Shown piece by piece: positions 56,898-64,000 of a stretch of 64,000 bases of DNA. The stretch is from Olleya sp. Bg11-27. GTDB lineage: Bacteria; Bacteroidota; Bacteroidia; Flavobacteriales; Flavobacteriaceae. The stretch spans positions 3,735,001 to 3,799,000 of the forward strand of contig NZ_CP025117.1 in the NCBI RefSeq assembly GCF_002831645.1, written 5' to 3'. The position numbers and the translations under genes are program-made. Below the pieces are notes generated by a model. It did no database searches. It was given only the letters and a program-made list of their open reading frames with translations, and had not been told where the DNA came from. Every line of letters starts with the position of its first letter. The first letter of the stretch is position 1.

Positions 56898-57254
56898 TTA
56901 TGCAATAGGAGGTTTAAAATGGAAAGATTCAAAGTTGAAACTATACCTTTGATTGTAAACTAAAGCGTTTTCCTTTTTTAGTTGAAGTAAAGCATTATTA
57001 TCCTGAGTATATTGATATTCAGAATAGAATACAGGAAAAAACGACTCTGCTAAGCTACTTATAGCGTCACTGTTAGTATCATCAGTATTTGTAGGGACTT
57101 GCAATTGCTTTGCTAAATGACACTTACCATTACAAGCCAATTGCGGTTTTTCCTTATTAACACAATAGGCATCTATAATATAATCTATATTTAACTGAAA
57201 GTAAGCCACATAGCCAACATAATACATTGGTCGTATAGCAAAAGATAAAAACAA
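56898..57254 (-). CDS. Small membrane-linked protein with CxxxC motif
   Basis: A 118-residue protein with an N-terminal hydrophobic segment and the motif LACNGKCHLAKQL (Cys41, Cys45, His46), preceded by another Cys in DAYCVNKEKPQ. The C-terminal half is polar and ends in FHFKPPIA. The motif could hold copper. It is 68 bp upstream of the MbnP-like gene on the same strand, so it probably belongs to the same metal-handling unit. I recognise the pattern from Bacteroidota near receptor and copper genes but know no assigned function. Confidence 0.65.
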   Translation of the reverse strand: MFLSFAIRPMYYVGYVAYFQLNIDYIIDAYCVNKEKPQLACNGKCHLAKQLQVPTNTDDTNSDAISSLAESFFPVFYSEYQYTQDNNALLQLKKENALVYNQRYSFNFESFHFKPPIA

Positions 57255-57349
57255 TAGTATTGTAAACAGCTTTTTCAGAAAAAAATGATTTTTGCAAAGT
57301 TATATTATTTAGATGAAATTAATAAAATAAACTTGTGCTATATAAAATA

Positions 57350-57375
57350 TAAAAGCGACCCGTGGATCGCTTTTT
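57350..57375 (-). terminator. Terminator after the 65-residue gene
   Basis: AAAAGCGA with TCGCTTTT (57351-57358 and 57367-57374), followed by T on the relevant strand, 13 bp after the stop codon of the small gene. Confidence 0.7.
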
Positions 57376-57386
57376 ATCTCTTTTTA

Positions 57387-57584
57387 TTAAGGTTTTAAAT
57401 AAATTAAACATTGGTCTAGTTTTGGGTTTTGTTGCACTAGAGATTCTATATAAAGCTTAAGCTCTTCAATCTCATATGGTAGTAACCGCTCTAGAGCTTT
57501 TTGTACTTCTTTACAAAACAAAGACGTGTCAAAACTAACTTTTTGCAATACAGTTTTAGTGTACTCAAACATTGCTCTTGCCAT
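57387..57584 (-). CDS. Small hypothetical protein
   Basis: A 65-residue soluble, helical protein (MARAMFEYTKTVLQKVSFDT, then LPYEIEELKLYIESL) with two cysteines. A terminator follows and ~150 bp of leader precedes it. The compact frame and good flanking signals suggest a real gene conserved in the family; function unknown. Confidence 0.65.
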   Translation of the reverse strand: MARAMFEYTKTVLQKVSFDTSLFCKEVQKALERLLPYEIEELKLYIESLVQQNPKLDQCLIYLKP

Positions 57585-57731
57585 AATTAATATTTTTTTT
57601 AAGTTGATTTAAAGTAGTGTTGTAATATAGGCGAACAGTTTAAAAGTTTCGATTAAAGGTAACAATAAAAAGCTATCCAAAAATGAAACCTATCAAATTT
57701 TAACAGTTAAAGCAACGTTAAAATTACAAAA

Positions 57732-58562
57732 CTAAAAGCGATTATCGCCATCCAACAAATTCCCTAAACCGCCTAAAATACTACCTTCTCCCCTACTTTT
57801 TTCGCCACTTGGAATACTCTGTAAAACACGTCCTGCTAATCTACTAAAAGGTAACGATTGGATATAAACAATACCTGGACCTTGTAATTTTGCAAAAAAC
57901 ATACCTTCACCACCAAAAATGGTGTTTTTTATACCTCCAACAAACTCTATATCATAATTTACGTCTTGTGTAAACCCGACGATACAGCCTGTATCGACTC
58001 TTAAAGTTTCTCCTCTTTTTAATACTTTCTTTGCCAAAGTTCCGCCAGCATGTACAAAAGTTAAACCATCGCCTTCTAATTTTTGCATAATAAAACCTTC
58101 GCCACCAAATAAACCGCGACCCAATTTTTTACTAAATTCGATTCCAACACTAACGCCTTTTGCTGCACATAAAAAAGCATCTTTTTGGCATATAAATTTA
58201 CCTTTATGCTCCAATAAATCTATTGCTAAAATTTTTCCAGGGTAAGGTGATGCAAAACTAACCTTACGCTTTCCTGTAAGATTATTATAAAATGCGGTCA
58301 TAAAAAGACTTTCACCGGTTAACAAACGTTTACCTGCACCAAATATTTTTCCTAAAAAGCCTGTATCATTTTGAGAGCCATCGCCAAAAATGGTTTCCAT
58401 TTTAATACCATCGTCCATCATCATAAAGCTACCCGCTTCCGCAATAACACCTTCTTCTGGATCTAACTCAATCTCTACATATTGCATTTCTTCACCAAAA
58501 ATCTCATAATCGATCTCGTGTGCGTTTAAACTATTATTAGATGCTCCATTTTTTTGATACAT
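57732..58562 (-). CDS. AIM24 / TIGR00266 family protein
   Basis: A 276-residue protein. Blocks of the AIM24 fold are clear: [59 protein letters not shown], and [20 protein letters not shown]. The family forms a trimeric beta-sandwich of unknown function, named from a yeast mitochondrial gene. No signal peptide. It is followed 60 bp after its start by the DUF4442 gene, upstream on the same strand, so they may be co-expressed. Confidence 0.92.
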   Translation of the reverse strand: MYQKNGASNNSLNAHEIDYEIFGEEMQYVEIELDPEEGVIAEAGSFMMMDDGIKMETIFGDGSQNDTGFLGKIFGAGKRLLTGESLFMTAFYNNLTGKRKVSFASPYPGKILAIDLLEHKGKFICQKDAFLCAAKGVSVGIEFSKKLGRGLFGGEGFIMQKLEGDGLTFVHAGGTLAKKVLKRGETLRVDTGCIVGFTQDVNYDIEFVGGIKNTIFGGEGMFFAKLQGPGIVYIQSLPFSRLAGRVLQSIPSGEKSRGEGSILGGLGNLLDGDNRF

Positions 58563-58622
58563 ATTACTAAGGTTTTAATTTATTATATGTTGTTTATTTA
58601 TATTATTTGTTACAATAATCTA

Positions 58623-59078
58623 TTAACTTTTTACTTTTACTGACCACTCAAAATTAAAAGTAGAGACTACTACTCCATCTGCATTTGTACCTACAGATTG
58701 CATCCAAAGCGTTTGACCTTTACCAGTTTTAATGGCTTCAGCTAAAGCGTCATCTACTTTTTTACCATCATTACATACAAATGTAATTCTACCTGTTGCC
58801 TTTTTTGTAAACGTAGCGTTGTTAGTTGTAACTAGCATAGATATTTTTTTTCCAGACGCTTTAATCTTCATTATCATCATAGCACCAGTAGAAAACTCTG
58901 CTGCCATACCTTGAACTGCCCAAAACATAGATTTAAAAGGATTTTGATTAATCCATCTATGTTTTACCGTCGTTATGCACTGTTCGTCATTTAACACTTT
59001 TGTACGCACACCACACAAATAGGCTGATGGTAACTTAAGCATTGTGAATGTATTGAGTTTACTAGGAGATATCTTCAT
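58623..59078 (-). CDS. DUF4442 hotdog-fold protein
   Basis: A 151-residue protein with the hotdog pattern of DUF4442, relatives of acyl-CoA thioesterases: CITTVKHRWINQNPFKSMFW, AVQGMAAEFSTGAMMIMKIK and AEAIKTGKGQTLWMQSVG. The substrate is unknown. It lies 60 bp upstream of the AIM24 gene on the same strand. Confidence 0.88.
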   Translation of the reverse strand: MKISPSKLNTFTMLKLPSAYLCGVRTKVLNDEQCITTVKHRWINQNPFKSMFWAVQGMAAEFSTGAMMIMKIKASGKKISMLVTTNNATFTKKATGRITFVCNDGKKVDDALAEAIKTGKGQTLWMQSVGTNADGVVVSTFNFEWSVKVKS

Positions 59079-59185
59079 TTATAAATCTATTTTCAGCTAA
59101 ATTATTGAAAATAATCGAGAATCCAATATGTTAAAAATATGTTAAATTACAGTACTTTGTATTACATAATACCTTTTTAAAGACA

Positions 59186-59193
59186 TATATTTG
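59186..59193 (+). promoter_or_regulatory. Candidate -7 box TATATTTG
   Basis: An exact TAnnTTTG match 29 bp before the DUF4870 gene. A TTG lies further upstream than usual, so the -33 is uncertain. Confidence 0.4.
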
Positions 59194-59222
59194 CATAGAC
59201 AACTATTATATACTTTTAAAAC

Positions 59223-59669
59223 ATGATCACCAATCATCAAAAAAACCTAGCTACTTTTATTCATTTATCGACTTTTTCTCGATTTATATTTCCATTTGGA
59301 AACATCATTGCTCCAATCATATTATGGATTGCTAATAAAGATAAATCGGACTTTATTGATACACATGGTAAACAAGCTATTAATTTTCAGTTCAGCATCT
59401 TATTATACGCTATGATTATAGGCATACTGACCATTCCTTTTTTTGCTTTTAGTCTATTTGACCATTTAGATATTTTAGATTTTCATGCTTTTGAAGGTAT
59501 CCATATTAATATTAGTGATCCTTCTCCCCTATTTTACATTGGCGGAAGTTTAGGGTTATTAGCTGTTATTGCATTTATATTAGAACTAATTTTTATTATC
59601 AATGCTAGTTTAAAAGCTAAGAATGGAGAAAATTACAATTACCCTTTCACCATCAATTTTATCAAGTAA
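59223..59669 (+). CDS. DUF4870 membrane protein
   Basis: A 148-residue protein with the DUF4870/Tic20-like plan of three or four membrane helices (about 13-34, 55-75, 95-120). The signature IAPIILWIANKDKSDFIDTH, then GKQAINFQFSILLY is typical. Function unknown. The next gene starts 3 bp after its stop codon. Confidence 0.9.
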   Translation: MITNHQKNLATFIHLSTFSRFIFPFGNIIAPIILWIANKDKSDFIDTHGKQAINFQFSILLYAMIIGILTIPFFAFSLFDHLDILDFHAFEGIHINISDPSPLFYIGGSLGLLAVIAFILELIFIINASLKAKNGENYNYPFTINFIK

Positions 59670-59672
59670 ATT

Positions 59673-60119
59673 ATGAAACATTCAACGTTAATACTAGCTT
59701 TTTTATTTTCCCTTTCGGCTTTAAGCCAAGTGAAAAAACAATCTGAATTACACAGAACACTAGCAATCAATGATAGTTTATTATTTACTGAAGGGTTAAA
59801 CAAATGTAATCCTAGTTTGATGGCTAAATATATTCATTCTGACTTTGAATTTTATCATGACAAAGGAGGCATAGATAAAGGAAAACAACTCTTTATCAAA
59901 AATATAGAAACTATGTGTGCAGGAGAAGGCATGGCTAACAAACGTATTCTAGTAAGAGGGTCACTAATTGTTTATCCTCTTTATGATAATAAAATATTAT
60001 ATGGCGCAATACAACATGGAGAGCATAAATTTGGAGATAGCACACCTAAATTTACTCACTTATGGTTACTAGAAGATGCGACATGGAAATTAAGTAGAGT
60101 GTTAAGCTATGATCATTAA
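59673..60119 (+). CDS. NTF2-like secreted protein (DUF4440)
   Basis: A 148-residue protein with a signal peptide (MKHSTLILAFLFSLSALSQ) and an NTF2/SnoaL-like cone fold: INDSLLFTEGLNKCNPSLMA, then YIHSDFEFYHDKGGIDKGK and LWLLEDATWKLSRVLSYDH. Such proteins bind small molecules or act as weak enzymes. Coupled to the DUF4870 gene. Confidence 0.88.
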   Translation: MKHSTLILAFLFSLSALSQVKKQSELHRTLAINDSLLFTEGLNKCNPSLMAKYIHSDFEFYHDKGGIDKGKQLFIKNIETMCAGEGMANKRILVRGSLIVYPLYDNKILYGAIQHGEHKFGDSTPKFTHLWLLEDATWKLSRVLSYDH

Positions 60120-60124
60120 AAAAT

Positions 60125-60172
<48 letters not shown>

Positions 60173-60302
60173 AACGAACAGTTAATCATTATGAAACAGT
60201 TTACAACACTATGACAAGCGCAATACCTCTCAGACGGTCACTAAACATCGATATCTGTAATGCAAATGAAATAATACTTGTAAAAAACACCAGAAAAGAC
60301 TT

Positions 60303-60647
60303 ATGAAAATAGAAAATACAAAAGCACAAATGCGAAAAGGTGTTCTGGAATACTGCATCTTGTCAGTCTTGAAGGACGAAGATGCCTACGTTGCAGAAAT
60401 TTTAGGCACGCTTAAAGACGCAAAGTTGCTAGTGGTAGAAGGTACAATATATCCGTTATTAACACGACTTAAAAATGCAGGATTACTCAACTATCGTTGG
60501 GAAGAATCAACTTCTGGGCCACCACGTAAATATTACGGTTTAACAGAAACAGGTCATCTTTTTTTAAAGGAATTAACCACGACTTGGAACGAATTACAAA
60601 ATGCAGTAAATATAGTAACATCAATTAAATCAACTAACAATGAATAA
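60303..60647 (+). CDS. PadR-family transcriptional regulator
   Basis: A 114-residue winged-helix regulator: KGVLEYCILSVLKDEDAYVA, then LVVEGTIYPLLTRLKNAGLL and SGPPRKYYGLTETGHLFL, the standard PadR DNA-binding unit without a long C-terminal helix. Its end overlaps the PspC gene by 8 bp, so both are translated from one message. PadR proteins of this short type often control the membrane-stress gene next to them. The (AATC)11 tract lies upstream. Confidence 0.94.
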   Translation: MKIENTKAQMRKGVLEYCILSVLKDEDAYVAEILGTLKDAKLLVVEGTIYPLLTRLKNAGLLNYRWEESTSGPPRKYYGLTETGHLFLKELTTTWNELQNAVNIVTSIKSTNNE

Positions 60648-62526
60648 AACAGTCAATATAAATTTAGCAGGTATATTTTTTCATATAGATGAAGATGCGT
60701 ACTTAAAATTACAGCGCTATCTTGAGGCTATAAAACGTTCATTTACTGACTCTCAAGGGCGTTCTGAAATTATAGCTGATATAGAAATAAGAATAGCAGA
60801 ATTGTTTTCTGAACGTATGAAAACAGACCGTCAAGTGATTAGCAATACAGAAGTCGATGATGTAATTACCATTATGGGACAGCCGGAAGACTACCTTGTT
60901 GATGACGAAATTTTTGAAGATGAGCCTGAGCAAAAAAGTTACTCGAAATCAAACACGTATTCAAAATCTAAAAATGTAAACTCTAAAAAATTATTTAGAG
61001 ATACAGAAAACAGTTATGTTGGTGGTGTTTGTTCTGGATTAGCACATTACTTTAATATCGAAGTTATTTGGGTAAGATTAATTTGGGTACTCTTAATTTT
61101 TGGAGCAGGAACAGGTGTGTTTTTATACATCTTACTATGGGTTTTTATCCCAGAAGCGACGTCTACTGCAGATAAGCTAACCATGACTGGAGAAGAAGTT
61201 ACCATTACAAACATCGAAAAAAAAATTAGAGACGGGTTTGATAGTGTAACAGAAAATGTAAAAAATATAGATTTTCAAAAACATGCAGACAAATTTAAAG
61301 AAGGGTTTGAACAGGCGTCTGATAGTTTTTCCGAATCTGTAAAAAAAATAGATACTAACAAGATTAAATCGAGTAGTAAATCGTTTTTTGAAAGCTTAGG
61401 AAGTGTGAGTTCATCTTTATTAAAAATAGTTTCAAAATTTATCGGTATCACACTAGTTGTATCCTGTGTTGCTGGTATTATAGCCTTAGCAATTGGCTTA
61501 ATTTTTGGAACCTTCATTGATGCTGATTTTGGATTTTTCACTTCAGACTTTGTAAGAACATATGATGGTACCGATGGTCTCTTTTGGTTATTCCCAGTCT
61601 TAATATTTATAGTGAGTGTAATTCCTATTATTTTCTTTATTTACTTAGGTTTAAAAATATTAGTCAAAAACTTAAAACCAATGGGTAGTGTTGCTAAATA
61701 TAGCTTAATTGGTTTATGGATCATGGCCGTTATTGGATTGGCTATTGTCGGTACAAAACAAGGTTTAGGCTATAAAGAACAAGCTTCTGACATAAAAACA
61801 CAGCAATTAACTAACATTAAAACCAATGACACTTTGGTTCTTAGTATGAATTACAATGACACCTTTGCTGAGCGGTTTATAAGAGATTATGGTCTGCAAC
61901 ATACAAATGATGACAACGGTAATGACGTCGTGTTTTCTCAAGGTATCAGACTAATTGTTAAATCCACAAAAGATAGTATAGCTAAGCTTAGAGTTAAAAA
62001 ATCTGCAAGAGGTATCAATTTGGGTAAAGCTAAAAACAGAGCTAAAAACATCAATTATAATTACACGCTAGCAGATAACAACTTAATACTAGATAATTAT
62101 TTTACAGTGCCTAAAAATGAAATATCTAGAGATCAAGAAATTGAATTAACACTATACCTGCCAGAAGGAAGTATTTTATATGCCGAAGAAAGCACATACA
62201 ATTACCACAGAAACAATACCCATTATTACAACGACATTTTAAATAATGGAATGGAAGAACAGTATTTATTAGTAAAACGGGCTCAATTGGAATGTTTGGA
62301 TTGTGATACTGACAATAATGACGAAAATAACAACAAACAATCTAATACAACGACTCAGGATGCCTCTATAATAGTAGTTAACGAAGATGGTTTAGTCGCA
62401 AAAACAGAAAATTTAGATGTCATCATTAACGATGAAGGCGCTAAAGCAAGTACAAAAAACGTCAAAGTAACTATTAATGAAGAAGATGGCATTAACATAA
62501 CAAGTAATAAAGACAATAAACAATAA
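60640..62526 (+). CDS. PspC-domain membrane-stress protein, long form
   Basis: A 628-residue protein. An N-terminal DUF1700-like helical region (1-100: INLAGIFFHIDEDAYLKLQR) is followed by the PspC domain (about 112-172: LFRDTENSYVGGVCSGLAHY, then VIWVRLIWVLLIFGAGTGVF). Further membrane helices lie at about 265-290, 310-335 and 345-365. The C-terminal ~260 residues form a periplasmic beta-rich region. It is far longer than E. coli PspC (119 residues), as in other Bacteroidota. It overlaps the PadR gene and probably forms a stress-response unit with it. Confidence 0.92.
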   Translation: MNKTVNINLAGIFFHIDEDAYLKLQRYLEAIKRSFTDSQGRSEIIADIEIRIAELFSERMKTDRQVISNTEVDDVITIMGQPEDYLVDDEIFEDEPEQKSYSKSNTYSKSKNVNSKKLFRDTENSYVGGVCSGLAHYFNIEVIWVRLIWVLLIFGAGTGVFLYILLWVFIPEATSTADKLTMTGEEVTITNIEKKIRDGFDSVTENVKNIDFQKHADKFKEGFEQASDSFSESVKKIDTNKIKSSSKSFFESLGSVSSSLLKIVSKFIGITLVVSCVAGIIALAIGLIFGTFIDADFGFFTSDFVRTYDGTDGLFWLFPVLIFIVSVIPIIFFIYLGLKILVKNLKPMGSVAKYSLIGLWIMAVIGLAIVGTKQGLGYKEQASDIKTQQLTNIKTNDTLVLSMNYNDTFAERFIRDYGLQHTNDDNGNDVVFSQGIRLIVKSTKDSIAKLRVKKSARGINLGKAKNRAKNINYNYTLADNNLILDNYFTVPKNEISRDQEIELTLYLPEGSILYAEESTYNYHRNNTHYYNDILNNGMEEQYLLVKRAQLECLDCDTDNNDENNNKQSNTTTQDASIIVVNEDGLVAKTENLDVIINDEGAKASTKNVKVTINEEDGINITSNKDNKQ

Positions 62527-62696
62527 ATAGTAATCATCAATCAAAAAATCAAATCACTATGATCACAGTAATCGAGTATCTAGTAACAACCATTGTGCTT
62601 ATTTTTTTTTAGAACAGGCACCAAATTAAATCAAAAATAATCAATCAAAAAACCAGCCATTTCAAGCTTTAAAAAAAGTTTGGGATGGTTTTTGCT

Positions 62697-62704
62697 TATC
62701 TTTG
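62697..62704 (+). promoter_or_regulatory. Candidate -7 box TATCTTTG
   Basis: An exact TAnnTTTG match 24 bp before the ATG at 62729. It argues that the DUF2807 gene starts at that ATG and not at upstream alternatives inside the box. Confidence 0.5.
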
Positions 62705-62728
62705 TGCGTAACATATATTATATTAATA

Positions 62729-63556
62729 ATGACAAAACAATTACTCCCTCTACTTTTTATTTTAATGACTACTATTACATTTGCTCAAAAAAAGCAAAAA
62801 GTAAAAGGAAGTCGTGTCTTAACAACAAAAACGACTGGCGTAAATGCTTTTCAGCGTTTGGTTTTAAATGAAGAATTTGAAGTAAGATTAGTCAAAGCAG
62901 ATTCCACTAAAGTGTCTATAATGACTGATGATAATTTACATGAATACATTAAAATTATTTCTCAAGATAGTACCTTAACTTTAAAAACAACAGGTAGACT
63001 TCAAGAAAAAAAATTAGAAATTATTGTTTATTATAGTGATCTATTAAATACTATCGAGCTTAAAGAAGATGCCGAAATTAACTCGACAAGCAGTTTAGAT
63101 TTCAAAGATTTAACACTTACTACTTCTGGAAACGCGAAAGCCTATTTAACTATAGAAAGTAATTTGTTTAAATTAATAAATAACGATAAAGCTAAAGCTG
63201 AACTTAACATCACTGCAAAAGCTGCAACTTTAGAATTAAACAACAGTAGCAAAGTAGAAGCCTTGATAAATGCCTCTAAAATAGTAGTCGATCTATTAGA
63301 AAGTGCTGATGCTAAAATTGAAGGTGATACTGAAAACTTAATATTAAATGCTGATAATTCTTCAGAATTTAATGGCGAAAATCTAACGACAAAAAATGCA
63401 ACAGTTACTGCAGAGAACAGAGCTGAAGCTAGTATTGCTGCAAGTGACAACTTAGTCATTAATGCATCAGGAACCTCAATACTTGAAATCTATGGAAGTT
63501 CTAAAATAACTATTGAACATTTTGAAGGTAATGCTATCTTAAAAAAGAAGGATTAA
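62729..63556 (+). CDS. DUF2807 (head GIN domain) secreted protein
   Basis: From the ATG at 62729 the product has 275 residues with a signal peptide (MTKQLLPLLFILMTTITFAQ). The mature part is a regular beta-helix of the DUF2807 type: FEVRLVKADSTKVSIMTDDN, LTTSGNAKAYLTIESNLFKL, and NADNSSEFNGENLTTKNATV. It has no C-terminal anchor. DUF2807 proteins often stand beside PspC genes in Bacteroidota, as here, but this gene has its own promoter. Function unknown. Confidence 0.9.
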   Translation: MTKQLLPLLFILMTTITFAQKKQKVKGSRVLTTKTTGVNAFQRLVLNEEFEVRLVKADSTKVSIMTDDNLHEYIKIISQDSTLTLKTTGRLQEKKLEIIVYYSDLLNTIELKEDAEINSTSSLDFKDLTLTTSGNAKAYLTIESNLFKLINNDKAKAELNITAKAATLELNNSSKVEALINASKIVVDLLESADAKIEGDTENLILNADNSSEFNGENLTTKNATVTAENRAEASIAASDNLVINASGTSILEIYGSSKITIEHFEGNAILKKKD

Positions 63557-63574
63557 AGGAATATAAAGACATAA

Positions 63575-63606
63575 AAAAAACCGAAGCAAATGCTTCGGTT
63601 TTTTTT
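63575..63606. terminator. Bidirectional terminator before trxB
   Basis: AACCGAAGCA-AA-TGCTTCGGTT (63579-63600) between runs of A and T, separating the DUF2807 and thioredoxin reductase genes, which converge. Confidence 0.9.
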
Positions 63607-63625
63607 ATTTTAAAAAGTTTAAGCT

Positions 63626-64000
63626 CTAATTGTAATTAGAAGTACTTACCTCAAAACTAGAATCTTTAGCTGCTAAGTAACGTTCTGCATCTAAAGCAGC
63701 CATACACCCTGTACCTGCAGCTGTAATAGCTTGTCTGTACACATGATCTGCAGCATCTCCACTTACAAAAACACCATCTATATTCGTTTTAGATGTTCCT
63801 GGTTTAGCATTAATAATATACCCCGTTTCATCTAAATCTAAAAACCCTTTAAAGATATCTGTATTTGGCTTATGTCCAATAGCTACAAAAAATCCTGTTG
63901 CAGGAATTAAATGTGAGTCGTTCGTTTTATTATTAAGTACTTTAACACCTGTTACAACCTGTCCATCTCCAATAACTTCTTCTGTTTCTGTATTGAATAA
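63626..64000 (-). CDS. trxB: Thioredoxin reductase, C-terminal part (runs off the window)
   Basis: The last 124 residues and the stop codon of an FAD-dependent thioredoxin reductase. Visible motifs are FFVAIGHKPNTDIFKG (end of the NADPH domain) and the FAD-binding GDAADHVYRQAITAAGTGC with AALDAERYLAAK. The CxxC active site and both dinucleotide-binding loops lie beyond the window edge, so intactness cannot be judged. It passes electrons from NADPH to thioredoxin. Confidence 0.95.
   Translation of the reverse strand, partial: LFNTETEEVIGDGQVVTGVKVLNNKTNDSHLIPATGFFVAIGHKPNTDIFKGFLDLDETGYIINAKPGTSKTNIDGVFVSGDAADHVYRQAITAAGTGCMAALDAERYLAAKDSSFEVSTSNYN

Noticed and set aside
62559-62612. Possible 17-codon peptide (MITVIEYLVTTIVLIFF) after the PspC gene
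   Set aside because: It is hydrophobic and has a start and a stop, but it is too short to support without conservation or expression data.

Overview
The window is AT-rich chromosomal DNA from a member of the Bacteroidota, almost certainly the family Flavobacteriaceae. Signs of this are a type IX secretion sorting tail on a secreted glycosidase, SusC-like TonB-dependent receptors with carboxypeptidase-like N-terminal domains, 2TM-domain and LytTR signalling proteins, a LETM1-related biofilm protein, many lipoproteins with a Cys after a short signal peptide, and TAnnTTTG-type promoter boxes. Genus and species cannot be read from the window.

Layout. 0-11.9 kb: an alpha/beta hydrolase-OsmC fusion, a PepSY protein, a secreted GH8 glycosidase, a MoxR-type AAA ATPase with its VWA partner, a very large VPS10/sortilin-like beta-propeller protein, a YceI lipoprotein, and an ECF sigma/anti-sigma pair. 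12.2-17.1 kb: a minus-strand operon of a DUF4331 protein split into two genes, a TPR lipoprotein and a TonB-dependent receptor. 17.2-22.8 kb: a LETM1-related protein, then a LytTR regulator, a 2TM protein, a LytS-type histidine kinase that carries a 2TM module itself, and small membrane proteins. 22.9-28.6 kb: an unrecognised PD-(D/E)XK nuclease-like protein, a DnaQ-type exonuclease, six tandem copies of a 182-bp non-coding repeat, and a second TonB-dependent receptor. 28.7-35.4 kb: a REP-like palindrome, a second ECF sigma factor, an acyltransferase, a CoA-type Nudix hydrolase head-to-head with a cyclophilin lipoprotein, an M3 peptidase, and a spermidine-synthase-like protein.

35.4-47.2 kb is the most unusual part. 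It holds a series of small, mostly unknown, co-directional (minus-strand) genes. They are separated by long imperfect palindromes whose 17-18 nt terminal arms pair almost fully if G-T wobbles are allowed. The palindromes are the landing sites of four mobile elements: an IS110-family element with a candidate bridge RNA upstream, a group II intron, and two near-identical IS1182-type elements inserted at the same CATT of two palindromes. The arrangement resembles an integron cassette array without an integrase (a CALIN), but the palindromes do not carry the canonical attC core, so it may be a distinct cassette-like system.

47.6-64 kb returns to housekeeping and stress genes: a TRIC-type channel, an OmpA protein with thrombospondin-3 repeats, a BLUF photoreceptor, divergent dps and oxyR, a copper-type MbnP/MbnH operon with Cys-rich partners, AIM24, DUF4442 and DUF4870 proteins, a PadR/PspC operon downstream of an (AATC)11 microsatellite, a DUF2807 protein, and the 3' end of a thioredoxin reductase gene that runs off the window.
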